The notes: generated by a model not told the origin, from the letters alone. A stretch of 64,000 bases of DNA from Pedobacter heparinus DSM 2366 (GCF_000023825.1 NC_013061.1:3906001-3970000); one strand, 5' to 3'. Shown: positions 53,172 through 62,647, counted from the first letter of the stretch. Program-made: numbers and translations.

Positions 53172-53735
53172 ATGTTCAACATCAGTCAGCATACTACACC
53201 TTCATTCCGCTTTCTTATCAATTTAGCCCTCTTGTTCTGTATTTTTTACGGCTTCAATTTAGGTTATATCGGCCTCACTACCCCCGGCGGATTGTACAGC
53301 CCGTTATTAGATCAGCATCTTAATTACATTAAAGCCTGGCGACATCTATGTTTATTTTCAACAGCCAAAGTGCTCGAACTAACCGGATATATGACCTATA
53401 CAACAGAAACCACTTTAAAAGTACAGGGCCATGCAGGTTTCAGACTTGTCTATTCCTGTCTGGGTTACGGCATAATGAGTTTCTTTGCTGCGTTCACACT
53501 CGCTTTCCCCAAACCACTCCGTTCCAGACTTATTTTTTTGTTTACCGGCCTTATCGCAATTCAACTCTTAAATACACTAAGATTCATCTACATCGCTTTA
53601 TTCTATAAACCAAAGCCCGTATTGTTCTTTGCCGATCATCATGATATTTTCAATTACACCTTATACAGTCTGCTTTTAGTAATGATATACTGCTGGCTCA
53701 ATACAGGCAACAAGCAGGGGCATAACCCCATTTAA
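53172..53735 (+). CDS. Exosortase/archaeosortase family protein
   Basis: A 187-residue membrane protein with about five helices. The three conserved positions of exosortases are present in order: C in VYSCLGYGI (about residue 97), R in LNTLRFIYI (about residue 139) and H in DHHDIFNYTLY (about residue 156). Exosortases are transpeptidases that sort proteins with a C-terminal anchor signal, often with an exopolysaccharide locus. Here no such locus or obvious substrate with a sorting tail is beside it. It has its own promoter and converges with the M1 peptidase gene one base away. Confidence 0.78.
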   Translation: MFNISQHTTPSFRFLINLALLFCIFYGFNLGYIGLTTPGGLYSPLLDQHLNYIKAWRHLCLFSTAKVLELTGYMTYTTETTLKVQGHAGFRLVYSCLGYGIMSFFAAFTLAFPKPLRSRLIFLFTGLIAIQLLNTLRFIYIALFYKPKPVLFFADHHDIFNYTLYSLLLVMIYCWLNTGNKQGHNPI

Positions 53736-53736
53736 T

Positions 53737-55317
53737 TTATTCAAACTTTCCTTCTTTGTTCAGCAGTTGAAAGTACCGGTCTAAATTTGTGCCTAATGAT
53801 TCTTCAAAGGCAGCTTTCAGATCAGCAGGTTGTGGATGTTTGCCAGTCCATAATTTAAAATAATGTTGAAAAGCAGCATCCAGTTTTTCCCTGCCTACTG
53901 CATTTTCCAGTATATACAACCATAAAGCAGTCTTCAGGTATGAAGCTGTACTGTATTCATCGGAAGACTTAAACTGATCTGATGGCAAGTCGATGGCAGA
54001 TTGCATGGGTATACCACTCAATGCGCCATAAATCGCATTTAAAAACTTATCAACAGGTAAGGCCTGCACCTCTATAGGTATCGCATTACCAAAAATAGAA
54101 TTAGACCGGTATTTTTCCGCTTCATACCTGAACTGGAAATAAGTATTCAGGCCTTCATCCTGCCAGGCATGCTGCCGTTCGTTACTTCCCAGCATACTCA
54201 TAAACCAGTTGTGCCCAACTTCATGTGCAATCACCGCGTCAAGCGATTCTTTTTTGGCATCCGGACTGGTGATCAATGTAATGGTCGGATATTCCATACC
54301 GCCACTCGAATTGTTTTTTGGCCCTTCCACTACCTGCACCACCGGGTATTCATACTCCCCTATCCATTTGCTGTAACGCTTTACCGCATCCTTTGCATAT
54401 TCAATACTGTAATTCCAAAGTGTACTGTCCTTATTGTGGTAATAAGTAAACGCATCAACTACTTTACCCGAAGCCAGGCGCGCTGTATCGTACTGTATCA
54501 CAAAATCTTTATCGGCAAACCAGGCAAAATCCGGCACATTGTTCATCTTATAATTCAGCTTTTTAAGCCCCTTGCTATTCTTCGGAATATATAACACTGG
54601 CTTCGCCGTTCTGTTGGCCACATTCTTTGCGCCCACACTTTTATAGGCTGCAAGCTCATCCGCATTTTGCAAAACTCCCGTAGCACCTACTACATATTCG
54701 GCCGGAACGGTAATGTTTACATTAAATGATGCATAGTCACTGTAGTACTCTCCCATATCAAGATAAGGAAACTCATGCCAGCCATTTTTATCAAAAACAG
54801 CAGGCTTGGGGTACCACTGACAAACCATAAACTCTCCGTCTGCAAAACCCGATCTGGAGAAATACGATGGCAGCTTTACTTTAAAATCTGTAGTGATCTT
54901 CACGGAATCCCCGGGCTTTAAGGGCGAAGCCAGTTTTACCTTAATAATGTCTATATATTTCGGATTTGGATGTGCCGCTGTAGCAGCAACCTTGCCATTC
55001 ACTTTAAAATTCAAACCCTCTATGCTCCCATAAGTGTATTTATCTAATTTTCCAGCTCTTGCCGTATCGCTTTTCAATTGCTCAAACAAAGCTGTATTTT
55101 CATTTTTATAAGCATTTGGCCAGATGTGAAACCAGATAAAATCAAGACTGGAAGGCGAATTATTTTTGTATACAATGGTTTCAAAACCTTTAAGTGATTT
55201 TTCCTGATCATTCAGGGTCACGTCAATATTGTAATTTACATGCTGTTGCCAGTATTTTTCCTGTGCAAATACAACAGAACTGAAAATGATAAGTACAAGA
55301 GTTAAATATTTCTTCAT
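53737..55317 (-). CDS. M1 family zinc metallopeptidase
   Basis: A 526-residue secreted aminopeptidase-like enzyme. A signal peptide ends near residue 18 (VVFAQ). The zinc motif HEVGH spans residues 365-369 and the third ligand is E388 in WQDEG; the exopeptidase motif GGMEYP lies about 35 residues before. It is shorter than PepN-type enzymes and lacks the large C-terminal helical domain, which is usual for periplasmic Bacteroidota M1 proteins. It should clip N-terminal residues from peptides in the periplasm. Transcribed alone. Confidence 0.92.
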   Translation of the reverse strand: MKKYLTLVLIIFSSVVFAQEKYWQQHVNYNIDVTLNDQEKSLKGFETIVYKNNSPSSLDFIWFHIWPNAYKNENTALFEQLKSDTARAGKLDKYTYGSIEGLNFKVNGKVAATAAHPNPKYIDIIKVKLASPLKPGDSVKITTDFKVKLPSYFSRSGFADGEFMVCQWYPKPAVFDKNGWHEFPYLDMGEYYSDYASFNVNITVPAEYVVGATGVLQNADELAAYKSVGAKNVANRTAKPVLYIPKNSKGLKKLNYKMNNVPDFAWFADKDFVIQYDTARLASGKVVDAFTYYHNKDSTLWNYSIEYAKDAVKRYSKWIGEYEYPVVQVVEGPKNNSSGGMEYPTITLITSPDAKKESLDAVIAHEVGHNWFMSMLGSNERQHAWQDEGLNTYFQFRYEAEKYRSNSIFGNAIPIEVQALPVDKFLNAIYGALSGIPMQSAIDLPSDQFKSSDEYSTASYLKTALWLYILENAVGREKLDAAFQHYFKLWTGKHPQPADLKAAFEESLGTNLDRYFQLLNKEGKFE

Positions 55318-55421
55318 TGGTATACATTAAGTTTGGAAAGATAATAATTTATCATGGTCCAAAATCATTGTAACCATAAATTTGAATAAAGACTGCAAAT
55401 ACTGTTTTATGAAATAAAAAA

Positions 55422-55817
55422 TTAAGCCAGGGGCGAGCTCAATTCAAAAACCCTATCGGGGTTTTCCAGACAATCGTTAATCTGATCCAGTAAGGCATCA
55501 AGTTCAAAGGGCTTTGAGATAAAAGCGTTACATCCATAGCTGCCAAGTGACAGCATAACCTGCGGATAGGCAGAAAAAATAATTACCGGAATTTTACGCG
55601 TTTCAGGGTTCCTTTTCATTTGTGCACAAACCTCTCCGCCGTTTATCCCTGGCAACAAATAATCCAGCAAAACCACATCAGGCTTAAAGCTTTCAATCAG
55701 TGGAAATATATCTTCAACCTGCTGATGACAACTTACCTGATAACCTTCATAACCAAACAATTCTTCGAGCATCTCTACTAAACCACTGTCATTTTCAACA
55801 ATCAATATATTCTTCAT
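55422..55817 (-). CDS. Single-domain response regulator
   Basis: A 131-residue receiver domain from the ATG at 55817. The acidic pocket is E8, N9 and D10, the phosphorylated aspartate is D52 in VVLLDYLLPG, and the switch lysine is in FISKPFEL. There is no output domain, so it acts through protein contacts, like CheY. A longer frame starting at 55877 adds 20 basic residues with no receiver homology and is unlikely. No histidine kinase is nearby. Position 8 is Glu where most receivers have Asp. Confidence 0.88.
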   Translation of the reverse strand: MKNILIVENDSGLVEMLEELFGYEGYQVSCHQQVEDIFPLIESFKPDVVLLDYLLPGINGGEVCAQMKRNPETRKIPVIIFSAYPQVMLSLGSYGCNAFISKPFELDALLDQINDCLENPDRVFELSSPLA

Positions 55818-56037
55818 AATTATCTTTTTTGTTTTCCGCTTTTTCACAGTCCTGGCTTGCCTTACAACGAAAATCAAAGGGCATTATTTTAGATTTACAG
55901 GATTACATTTGAATTGTTACAGTAGTTTGACCTTTTAACTCTTTATCCGGAATACCAAAACAATTGTGACCGGCAAGTGTTTCAACATTAATCTTTGTTC
56001 ATGACAAATCATTAAAATTAAACACAAATATATACCA

Positions 56038-56241
56038 ATGAAAAAACCGAAAACAAATCCCGAAAATGCAACGATCATAAAAAAACACAACCATCCAGAC
56101 GGATTGGATAAATGGAATGACCGTCTGGACCATAACCTCGAAACCGAACATGAAGGTGATGAAACCGCTGATGAACAAGCCCGGGATTACTCAGAAAAAT
56201 ATGGTAGCGGAGACCAATCTGACGAGACTAAAGAAGCTTAG
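56038..56241 (+). CDS. Small acidic hydrophilic protein, unknown
   Basis: A 67-residue protein, very polar, with a basic start (MKKPKTNPENATIIKKHNH) and an acidic rest (ETEHEGDETADEQARDYSE). It has no cysteine or hydrophobic segment and is probably disordered. No family was recognised. Its last four bases overlap the end of the convergent helicase gene. It could be a stress-related small protein, but nothing in the sequence shows it. Confidence 0.5.
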   Translation: MKKPKTNPENATIIKKHNHPDGLDKWNDRLDHNLETEHEGDETADEQARDYSEKYGSGDQSDETKEA

Positions 56242-58148
56242 TCTGCATCAGCAAATTCCCATGCACTCCGGTAAGCATCAATGCTTTCTGCATAAGCAAT
56301 AAAATCCGAATAAAAAGGCAATCTGGATAAAGTTGCACTGTCTCCTATAACCACCAGCTTTTTACGGGCCCTGGTCATAGCTACATTCATCCTGCGGATA
56401 TCCGATAAAAAGCCAATCACTCCCTCATTGTTACTTCTGGTCATCCCGATGTAGACAATGTCCCGCTCCTGGCCTTGAAAGCTGTCTATTGTATTGACTG
56501 AAATTTTTTCAATATACAGCTGCAAAACGGGATGGTTCAACAACAGATCCTTTAATATATAGATTTGTTGTTTATAGGGCGAAATCACTCCTATTGAAGG
56601 AAAATTTTCAGCAACATACACCTCAGCCAGCTTCAGCACCAACTGTGTTAAGTGTTTCAGTAAAAATACAGCTTCTTCAGAATTATAAATACTTGTTCCT
56701 TCCCTTTGTTCTTCAAATCCACAGCCGGCAGTATCAATAAAGTTTAATGCAGTATCTCCCGGAAATAGCAAATGCCCGGCAACAGCCGCATGCGCCTTTA
56801 ATTTTCCTTCGTAAAAGACCTTCGAAGAATAGGCCATAATCTGCGTATGCATCCTGTACTGTTCTTCCAGCAAAACAACTGCATTTGGATGCAAAGCAAT
56901 ACATTTTTCAAGCAAAGTGGTGCTTAAACCTGCTTTCGCAGCGTCATTAGACTTAATGGTGGGCGGCAATTGACAATGGTCGCCTGCCAGAATCACCTTT
57001 TGCGCCTTCAATATTGGTATCCAGCATGCAGGTTCCAATGCCTGTCCGGCTTCATCAATTACTACGGTATCAAATTTCCTATCTTTAATAGTATAATGAT
57101 TTGCGCCTACTAAAGTTGCTGTAACTACCTGCGCTTTCCCTATCAGATCTTCTATTATATATTGTTCGGCACCGGCTACAGCTTTCATCAGCTTATGCGC
57201 CTCGTCAAAAAGTGCCTTACGCTGTTCCTTTTCTGCCCTCCCAAAATTTCTTTTGTATTTATGGGCCATCTTTTTGTACTCCGCAGCCTGCTTTTTCAAA
57301 TCCTTAACCTCTTTTATGCTGGCATGAGCTGACATTTTACTATCCAAAGTTAAAGAGAACAATTTTTCTGATACCCTTACCGGATTACCAATCCGTAAAA
57401 CATTCAATCCCTCGTCAGCTAACTTTTCACTTAATAAATCTACCGCTGTATTACTCGGTGCAACTACCAAAATCTGCCTTCCATGCTGTTTAATCATTGT
57501 CTTAACAGCCTGCACAAGTGTAGTGGTCTTACCTGTTCCCGGCGGACCATGTACAATAGCGAGTTGCTGTGCAGCAACAATATGGTACACAGCAAGTTGC
57601 TGCACTTTATTTAATTTAGCGACTGGATAATGAACAACATCTTCTGCAAACGAAGGCTTATCTATCCCCGTCAATATCTTTATTAAATGGTGATTGTCAG
57701 CCTGCTCATTCTGTACTGAAGCACGTTTAACAGCTGCCTGCATTTCATCATAACTGTGATCATCAAACAGTACATCAATGCCTAATTTACCGTTCCTTGC
57801 CCAATCTGGCAGTTCATCCGTACACAAAGTGATCTTTAAACGACTTCCTCCCTGATAAGCAATCAGCCCCTCAACCTTATCATTTTTAGGATCGTGATTA
57901 GAAAACAGTACCGCTGGCATGCCAAACCGAAGCTGATGTTGCAAATCATGGTGCGTAGTCCGTTCAACCTCAACAGTTAAATAGTCACCCCTGCTCATTT
58001 CCGAACCTCGGATAGCAATAGGATACCAGGTTAACCCAAGTGCTCTGCGTTCTGCAACAGAAAGGGTTTCCTTCTGTTTGATATATGCTTGTAAGTCCTC
58101 TTCACGCTCCGTTTTAAGCAGATCAAGCAGTTTCTTAAAGTAAGGCAT
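56238..58148 (-). CDS. SF1B helicase, UPF1/IGHMBP2-like
   Basis: A superfamily 1 helicase of 636 residues from the ATG at 58148 (a TTG two codons upstream is also in frame). The Walker A lysine is K207 in GPPGTGKTT, followed by VVIDEAGQALEP (motif II), EEQYRMH (motif IV region), TIDSFQGQERDIV (motif V) and NVAMTRARKKLVVIGD (motif VI). The N-terminal about 150 residues form a beta-barrel like that of UPF1-type helicases. It probably unwinds DNA or RNA; the substrate is not known. It follows the oxidoreductase gene by 20 bases. Confidence 0.9.
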   Translation of the reverse strand: MPYFKKLLDLLKTEREEDLQAYIKQKETLSVAERRALGLTWYPIAIRGSEMSRGDYLTVEVERTTHHDLQHQLRFGMPAVLFSNHDPKNDKVEGLIAYQGGSRLKITLCTDELPDWARNGKLGIDVLFDDHSYDEMQAAVKRASVQNEQADNHHLIKILTGIDKPSFAEDVVHYPVAKLNKVQQLAVYHIVAAQQLAIVHGPPGTGKTTTLVQAVKTMIKQHGRQILVVAPSNTAVDLLSEKLADEGLNVLRIGNPVRVSEKLFSLTLDSKMSAHASIKEVKDLKKQAAEYKKMAHKYKRNFGRAEKEQRKALFDEAHKLMKAVAGAEQYIIEDLIGKAQVVTATLVGANHYTIKDRKFDTVVIDEAGQALEPACWIPILKAQKVILAGDHCQLPPTIKSNDAAKAGLSTTLLEKCIALHPNAVVLLEEQYRMHTQIMAYSSKVFYEGKLKAHAAVAGHLLFPGDTALNFIDTAGCGFEEQREGTSIYNSEEAVFLLKHLTQLVLKLAEVYVAENFPSIGVISPYKQQIYILKDLLLNHPVLQLYIEKISVNTIDSFQGQERDIVYIGMTRSNNEGVIGFLSDIRRMNVAMTRARKKLVVIGDSATLSRLPFYSDFIAYAESIDAYRSAWEFADAD

Positions 58149-58168
58149 CCACAAATATTTTCAGCAGA

Positions 58169-60973
58169 TCAGCTACACTCATCCACCAGATATAAAATCG
58201 ATTCATAGTTTTTTCCCACAGCATCCGACATGGCCATTTCACAGGTTTTAGCCGTGGAATAATAACCTGAATAGTCTCTTTTCTTTACCTCCCCTGCTTC
58301 TGGAGCCGTTGCCGAAGCCGTAAGTTCAGGAAACAAAAAGCCTCTGTCGCCAGCCATCCCACAGCAACCCACATTTAAGGGAACATCAACCTGCTCTGCA
58401 AAATGATCGGCCAGTTTAAACAACTTGCCTTCAAGACCCATCTTTTTCAAGGTACATACCGGGTGCAGAACAATCCTGTCCTTTTTGCGTACCTCTGGTA
58501 GTTTTGCCATTACAAAATCATGCAGGTAATCGATACTGTCGATAATATTCAGCTGATCAAAATAAGCTTTATGCTTTTCAGTAAGTACCTCACGGCAATG
58601 TTGCAATGTATGTGTACAGGAACTTACATCCAGCACCACCGGAAATTTGCCCCCGGCAGTCCATTTCCATAACTTCTCAATTGTTTCATTAACCGTATAC
58701 TTATAGGCATCACTGTATCCTTTTGAAGAGAATAACTGTCCGCAGCACATTCCATTAATGTCATCAGGTAGCAATACCTTAATACCAGCCTTTGCAGATA
58801 CACCCATAAAGGTTTGTGCTACACTTTTTTTGTTATCCTTTGCACCACCCATCATCCTGTTGATACAGGTAGGAAAATAAACAATAGACCCTTCCCTATC
58901 TCCTTCAATCTTTCCTGCAGGTGCCTGTATCTGGTTACTCCATAGGGGCATTGCAGGAATGATTTTTTTCACACCACTTGTAATATTATGCATGGTCGAC
59001 GGGCCAAAAATGCTGTTCATGCCGTTGCCCGCCTTTACTGCCAGTCCCACTGTAAAAGCAGTGGCCCCAAAATTTTTCGCAACTGTTAATGCCAGTTTAT
59101 TGGCCGTATCGCTATGGTTTTCACGTCTCAATCTTTTAACCAGATCGCCAGTATTGATATCAACAGGACAGGCTGTGGCACATAAACCGTCCACAGCACA
59201 GGTATCCAGTCCGTCGTACTGGTATTCCTTTACCAGTTTATCAAAAGTGTTTTTATCACCTTTAGCCTTTAAACCGGCCAGCTCGCGTCTCACTACAATC
59301 CTTTGCCTTGGGGTGAGCGTAATGTTACGGCTCGGACATTTATGTTCACAGTACCCACATTCAATACAACGGTCTACCTCCTCTTCTACCGAAGGCAGAG
59401 GCTTCAAATGCTCAATATGTGCCTTTTTATTTTCGTTGATGATCACTCCAGGATTCAGCAGGTTTGCCGGATCGATCACCTGTTTCAGCCTTTTCATGAT
59501 CTGGTAAGCCTGTGTACCCCATTCGGTTTCAATAAAGGGAGCCATGTTACGGCCCGTCCCATGTTCTGCTTTTAAGGTACCATTATAAGTCTCCACCACC
59601 AGCTTCACCACATCCTGCATAAACAGGTCGTAACGTTCAATTTCAGCCGCAGTGTGAAAGGCCTGGGTAACCACAAAGTGGATGTTCCCATCCTTGGCAT
59701 GACCAAAGATGATCGCCTCATGATAGCTATACTTTTTAAACAGTTGCTGCAAGTCTAAAATCGCATCCCCCAGTTGGGCGACAGGAAAGGCGATATCTTC
59801 TAAAATCACGGTTGTACCACTGGCTCTTACTGCACCAACCGCAGGGAACATCCCTTTGCGCAGTTTCCAGTAAAAGGCCTGCTGTTTCATATCCTCTGTA
59901 AACAAAGGGGTTTCCAACATAGACAAAGAAGTAGCCGAAGCTAAAAATACATTGGTCTTGGCATGGAGCTCATCCATACTGTTGGCCTGAAATTCTACCA
60001 GTAAGGCGGCAGCTGTTTCCGTTAAGGTCTTTAACCGTTCAGGAACACCCTTTAAGTTGTCTATCGACCGTAGTGAGGCCCTGTCCATCAGCTCTACCGC
60101 TTCAGCACCTGCAACCGTTAAAGGAATAATGGCCTGACAGGCTGCATAAATATCCGGAAAATATAAAAAGGCAGTTGTTTTATAAGGATAGTCCGGAACC
60201 GTCTCCATTACAGCTTCCGCAATAAAACCCAAGGTACCTTCTGCACCAATTAAAAGGTGTGCAAACACATCCAGTGGATGCTGATGATCAATGAACGCAT
60301 TCAGTGAATAACCAACCGTATTTTTGGTCTGGTATTTCCTTCGGATCAGGTCGTACAGCACTTCATTACCTGCAATTTCTTCCTGCAGTTCTTTTATAGC
60401 GGTATAGATCTGGCTACATTCCTGCTCAAAACGAATATAATCGGTTTCTTTTTCAGTGGTAAAGGTATTTCCATCAGGCAAAATAAAGCGGATATGCCTG
60501 GTGGTATGGTAAGAGTTCAGTTTTACCCCGCAGCACATGCCACTGGAATTGTTGGAAAGGATACCACCAATCATAGCCGCGTCAATGCTGGAAGGGTCAG
60601 GACCTATCTTCCGTTTGTGTTTTTTCAGATAAGCATTCACCATACTGCCAGTAATCCCTGGTTGAACCCTTACCAGTTCGCCCGATGCCTCAATACCCAT
60701 TTTATTCCAGTACTGGCTCAGATCTACCAGGATCCCATCAGTAATGGCCTGGCCGGACAAACTCGTTCCCCCTGTCCGGAAAGTTATCGGGATCTGGTGC
60801 TGATGAGAAAACTTAAACAGTGAAATGATCTCCGATTCGGCAACCGGTTGTACAACGGCTTTAGGCCGTAAATAGTAAAAACCTGCGTCCGATGCATAAG
60901 CAACCAGATCTATCAAACGTACTTTAATGCGCTCTTCAGGTAAAATACCTCTTAAAAGTCTCCCTATATCCAT
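58169..60973 (-). CDS. FAD-linked oxidase with Fe-S and CCG domains (D-lactate/2-hydroxyacid dehydrogenase-like)
   Basis: A 934-residue fusion. The N-terminal half is a GlcD-type FAD oxidase (PCMH FAD-binding domain about 35-215, with TFRTGGTSLSGQA; FAD-oxidase C domain to about 520, with HAKDGNIHFVVTQ). Then two 4Fe-4S motifs: CIECGYCEHKCP from C536 and CAVDGLCATACP about 60 residues later. The C-terminal part has two cysteine-rich CCG segments (MCCGQLF and GCCGMAGD). This layout is that of YdiJ-like enzymes that oxidise D-2-hydroxyacids and pass electrons to the quinone pool. The exact substrate is not known. Confidence 0.88.
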   Translation of the reverse strand: MDIGRLLRGILPEERIKVRLIDLVAYASDAGFYYLRPKAVVQPVAESEIISLFKFSHQHQIPITFRTGGTSLSGQAITDGILVDLSQYWNKMGIEASGELVRVQPGITGSMVNAYLKKHKRKIGPDPSSIDAAMIGGILSNNSSGMCCGVKLNSYHTTRHIRFILPDGNTFTTEKETDYIRFEQECSQIYTAIKELQEEIAGNEVLYDLIRRKYQTKNTVGYSLNAFIDHQHPLDVFAHLLIGAEGTLGFIAEAVMETVPDYPYKTTAFLYFPDIYAACQAIIPLTVAGAEAVELMDRASLRSIDNLKGVPERLKTLTETAAALLVEFQANSMDELHAKTNVFLASATSLSMLETPLFTEDMKQQAFYWKLRKGMFPAVGAVRASGTTVILEDIAFPVAQLGDAILDLQQLFKKYSYHEAIIFGHAKDGNIHFVVTQAFHTAAEIERYDLFMQDVVKLVVETYNGTLKAEHGTGRNMAPFIETEWGTQAYQIMKRLKQVIDPANLLNPGVIINENKKAHIEHLKPLPSVEEEVDRCIECGYCEHKCPSRNITLTPRQRIVVRRELAGLKAKGDKNTFDKLVKEYQYDGLDTCAVDGLCATACPVDINTGDLVKRLRRENHSDTANKLALTVAKNFGATAFTVGLAVKAGNGMNSIFGPSTMHNITSGVKKIIPAMPLWSNQIQAPAGKIEGDREGSIVYFPTCINRMMGGAKDNKKSVAQTFMGVSAKAGIKVLLPDDINGMCCGQLFSSKGYSDAYKYTVNETIEKLWKWTAGGKFPVVLDVSSCTHTLQHCREVLTEKHKAYFDQLNIIDSIDYLHDFVMAKLPEVRKKDRIVLHPVCTLKKMGLEGKLFKLADHFAEQVDVPLNVGCCGMAGDRGFLFPELTASATAPEAGEVKKRDYSGYYSTAKTCEMAMSDAVGKNYESILYLVDECS

Positions 60974-61111
60974 TTAAAAATACCAATATTTTATCCAGGC
61001 TTATCTACCTGTTTTCAACATGCTCAATTTTCAAACAAAGAAACCATTAAAAAGTCACAATTTTGTGTATTATCTTATTGAAATTTTATCGTTTACATCT
61101 AAATTACACAC

Positions 61112-62095
61112 TTAAAACTGTACCACTTCGCGACTATATTTGTTCCTGTACTGCACCGGCGATAGTCCGGTAACTTTTCTAAAAGTGGTACGAAAAGCCT
61201 TTGTATCTGTATAGCCTACCTTATACATTACTTCATTCACGTTCTCTCTGGAGCTTTCCAGACTCATTTTTGCGGCTTCAATTTTAACCCTTTGCATGTA
61301 CTCCGCAATGGTATTTGATGTAGCCTTTTTAAACCGCCGTTCCAGGTTACGCCTGCCCAATGCAAACATCATCGCCAGCTGATCTACCGTAATCTTTTCC
61401 TGGAAATTCTTTTCAATATAGGTTTGTGCCCTCCTTACAGGCTCATCATCATGCTCCTTCTGGCCTTCAAAAATGATAAAGGGCGACTGGCTCCCTCTGT
61501 CAAATTCTATTTCCAGTATTTTTGAACACAAAATAGCTATATCCCTGCCTGCATACTTTTCTACCAGGTACAGCATCAGGTTCAGAAAAGAATAAGCGCC
61601 CCCGCTTGAATAAATGCCGTTTTCGTCTGTAATGATCTTATCTGCTACCAGGTTCACATCCGGAAACATCTTCCTGAAAGCATTGGCAGCCATCCAGTGT
61701 GTGGCACATTTTTTTCCTTTCAGCAAGCCAGTAGAGGCCAGTAAAAATGCACCAACACATAAACTGGCCACTTCAGCGCCAGCCTTGTACTGCGCAGTAA
61801 TCCAGGGTAAAAACTCCTGGTTCAATACCAGCGCCTTCATCATATCGCCGTTAGGGGCCGGAATAATCACCAGATCAGTCTTATCCACTTCCTTAAGCAG
61901 AACATGAGGTTTAACTGTAAATAAGCCATCATACAATTCAGTCTCGGTACTAATACCTACCAGCTGGATTTTAAACAAAGGGGGCTTACCCATATTGGTC
62001 AGGTGCTCGTTTACATGGCTAAACACTTTATAAGGACCAACTATGCTGCTTAAAACGGCCTGCCCTCTGGGTACAAGAATCGAAATGTGTTTCAT
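61112..62095 (-). CDS. GlxA-type AraC family transcriptional regulator
   Basis: A regulator of 327 residues from the ATG at 62095. The N-terminal DJ-1/PfpI-like domain (about 1-190) carries VASLCVGAFLLASTGLLKGKK, split, with the nucleophile-elbow cysteine in LCVG, and the C-terminal AraC domain (about 225-325) holds two helix-turn-helix motifs ending in YTDTKAFRTTFRKVTGLSP. Such proteins activate nearby genes on sensing small molecules. It is divergent from the peptide precursor with 304 bases between, so it is a candidate regulator of the export locus. A TTG two codons upstream is an alternative start. Confidence 0.88.
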   Translation of the reverse strand: MKHISILVPRGQAVLSSIVGPYKVFSHVNEHLTNMGKPPLFKIQLVGISTETELYDGLFTVKPHVLLKEVDKTDLVIIPAPNGDMMKALVLNQEFLPWITAQYKAGAEVASLCVGAFLLASTGLLKGKKCATHWMAANAFRKMFPDVNLVADKIITDENGIYSSGGAYSFLNLMLYLVEKYAGRDIAILCSKILEIEFDRGSQSPFIIFEGQKEHDDEPVRRAQTYIEKNFQEKITVDQLAMMFALGRRNLERRFKKATSNTIAEYMQRVKIEAAKMSLESSRENVNEVMYKVGYTDTKAFRTTFRKVTGLSPVQYRNKYSREVVQF

Positions 62096-62099
62096 ACCC

Positions 62100-62130
62100 A
62101 AAGTTAAACCTTAATACTGTCGCAATCAAC
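62100..62130 (-). promoter_or_regulatory. Promoter of the AraC-type regulator, leaderless arrangement
   Basis: On the minus strand TTG (62130-62128) and TAACTTTG (62107-62100) are 20 bases apart and the ATG follows four bases after the -7 box. Confidence 0.6.
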
Positions 62131-62323
62131 CCCTTATATTGCCGGATTCACACCCTGTATATCCTTTTCAAAATTTGGGATTCTCATTTTAAAGCAGTTT
62201 ATGACAGAGATAAAACCAACTCAGACAGGTCAAACCTGATAAAACCCCAGCATACCCCCTTAGCACATGAAATGAACAAACTGAACAGCCCCAGCAAAGC
62301 GTGCTTTTATTAATTTCGTTACC

Positions 62324-62339
62324 ATGTTTGGCCAAACAT
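62324..62339 (+). promoter_or_regulatory. 16-bp perfect palindrome upstream of the peptide precursor
   Basis: ATGTTTGGCCAAACAT reads the same on both strands. It lies one base before the conserved element 62341-62371 and 60 bases before the precursor ATG. A binding site for a dimeric regulator is likely by shape; the protein is unknown. Confidence 0.55.
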
Positions 62340-62340
62340 A

Positions 62341-62371
62341 GGCGTATCCTGAAAAGCCTTAGATGAGTAAG
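62341..62371 (+). promoter_or_regulatory. 31-base conserved upstream element, copy B
   Basis: GGCG, four bases, CTGAAAAGCCTTA, three bases, GAGTAAG, identical at all 24 fixed bases to 9074-9104. Here CCTTA pairs with TAAGG in a five-bp hairpin. It ends 28 bases before the precursor ATG. The remaining bases of the 304-base gap (62096-62323) show the regulator's promoter and nothing else recognised. Confidence 0.6.
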
Positions 62372-62399
62372 GATTGAAATCTAAAACATATTCCCTATT

Positions 62400-62636
62400 A
62401 TGAAAAAATTAGAATTGAACAACCTTGGTGTTCAGGAAATGAACACAGTGGAAATGACAAAAGTTGAAGGCGGCGGTTTATTAGACGGCCTGGGCCTGCT
62501 TAATGGCTTAGGTTTAGGCAATTTAACCGGTGGCCTGGCACCAGTAACAGGAGCAGTTAAAAGTGTGCTGAACGACACTTTTTCTTTCCTTACCAAACAA
62601 TTAGGCACTGTTCTGGGCTTAGTTAACGGTCTGTAA
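62400..62636 (+). CDS. Double-glycine leader peptide precursor (bacteriocin-like)
   Basis: A 78-residue precursor. The leader (residues 1-25) reads MKKLELNNLGVQEMNTVEM then TKVEGG, with the LNxLxxxEMxxVxGG spacing of Bacteroidota GG-type natural product precursors; cleavage is expected after G25 (or G26, as three glycines follow E23). The core of about 53 residues is Gly/Leu-rich (GLLDGLGLLNGLGLGNL, then ending LGLVNGL), has no cysteine and only two phenylalanines as aromatics, so it is not a disulfide, lanthionine or heterocycle-rich peptide of the common types. Genes for an HlyD adaptor and a C39-ABC exporter follow directly. Confidence 0.85.
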   Translation: MKKLELNNLGVQEMNTVEMTKVEGGGLLDGLGLLNGLGLGNLTGGLAPVTGAVKSVLNDTFSFLTKQLGTVLGLVNGL

Positions 62637-62647
62637 GAACTTAATCA

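Noticed and set aside
55818..55877. Basic 20-residue extension of the response regulator
   Set aside because: Receiver domains begin at KNILIVEND; the extension has no family similarity and an ATG lies exactly at the domain start.
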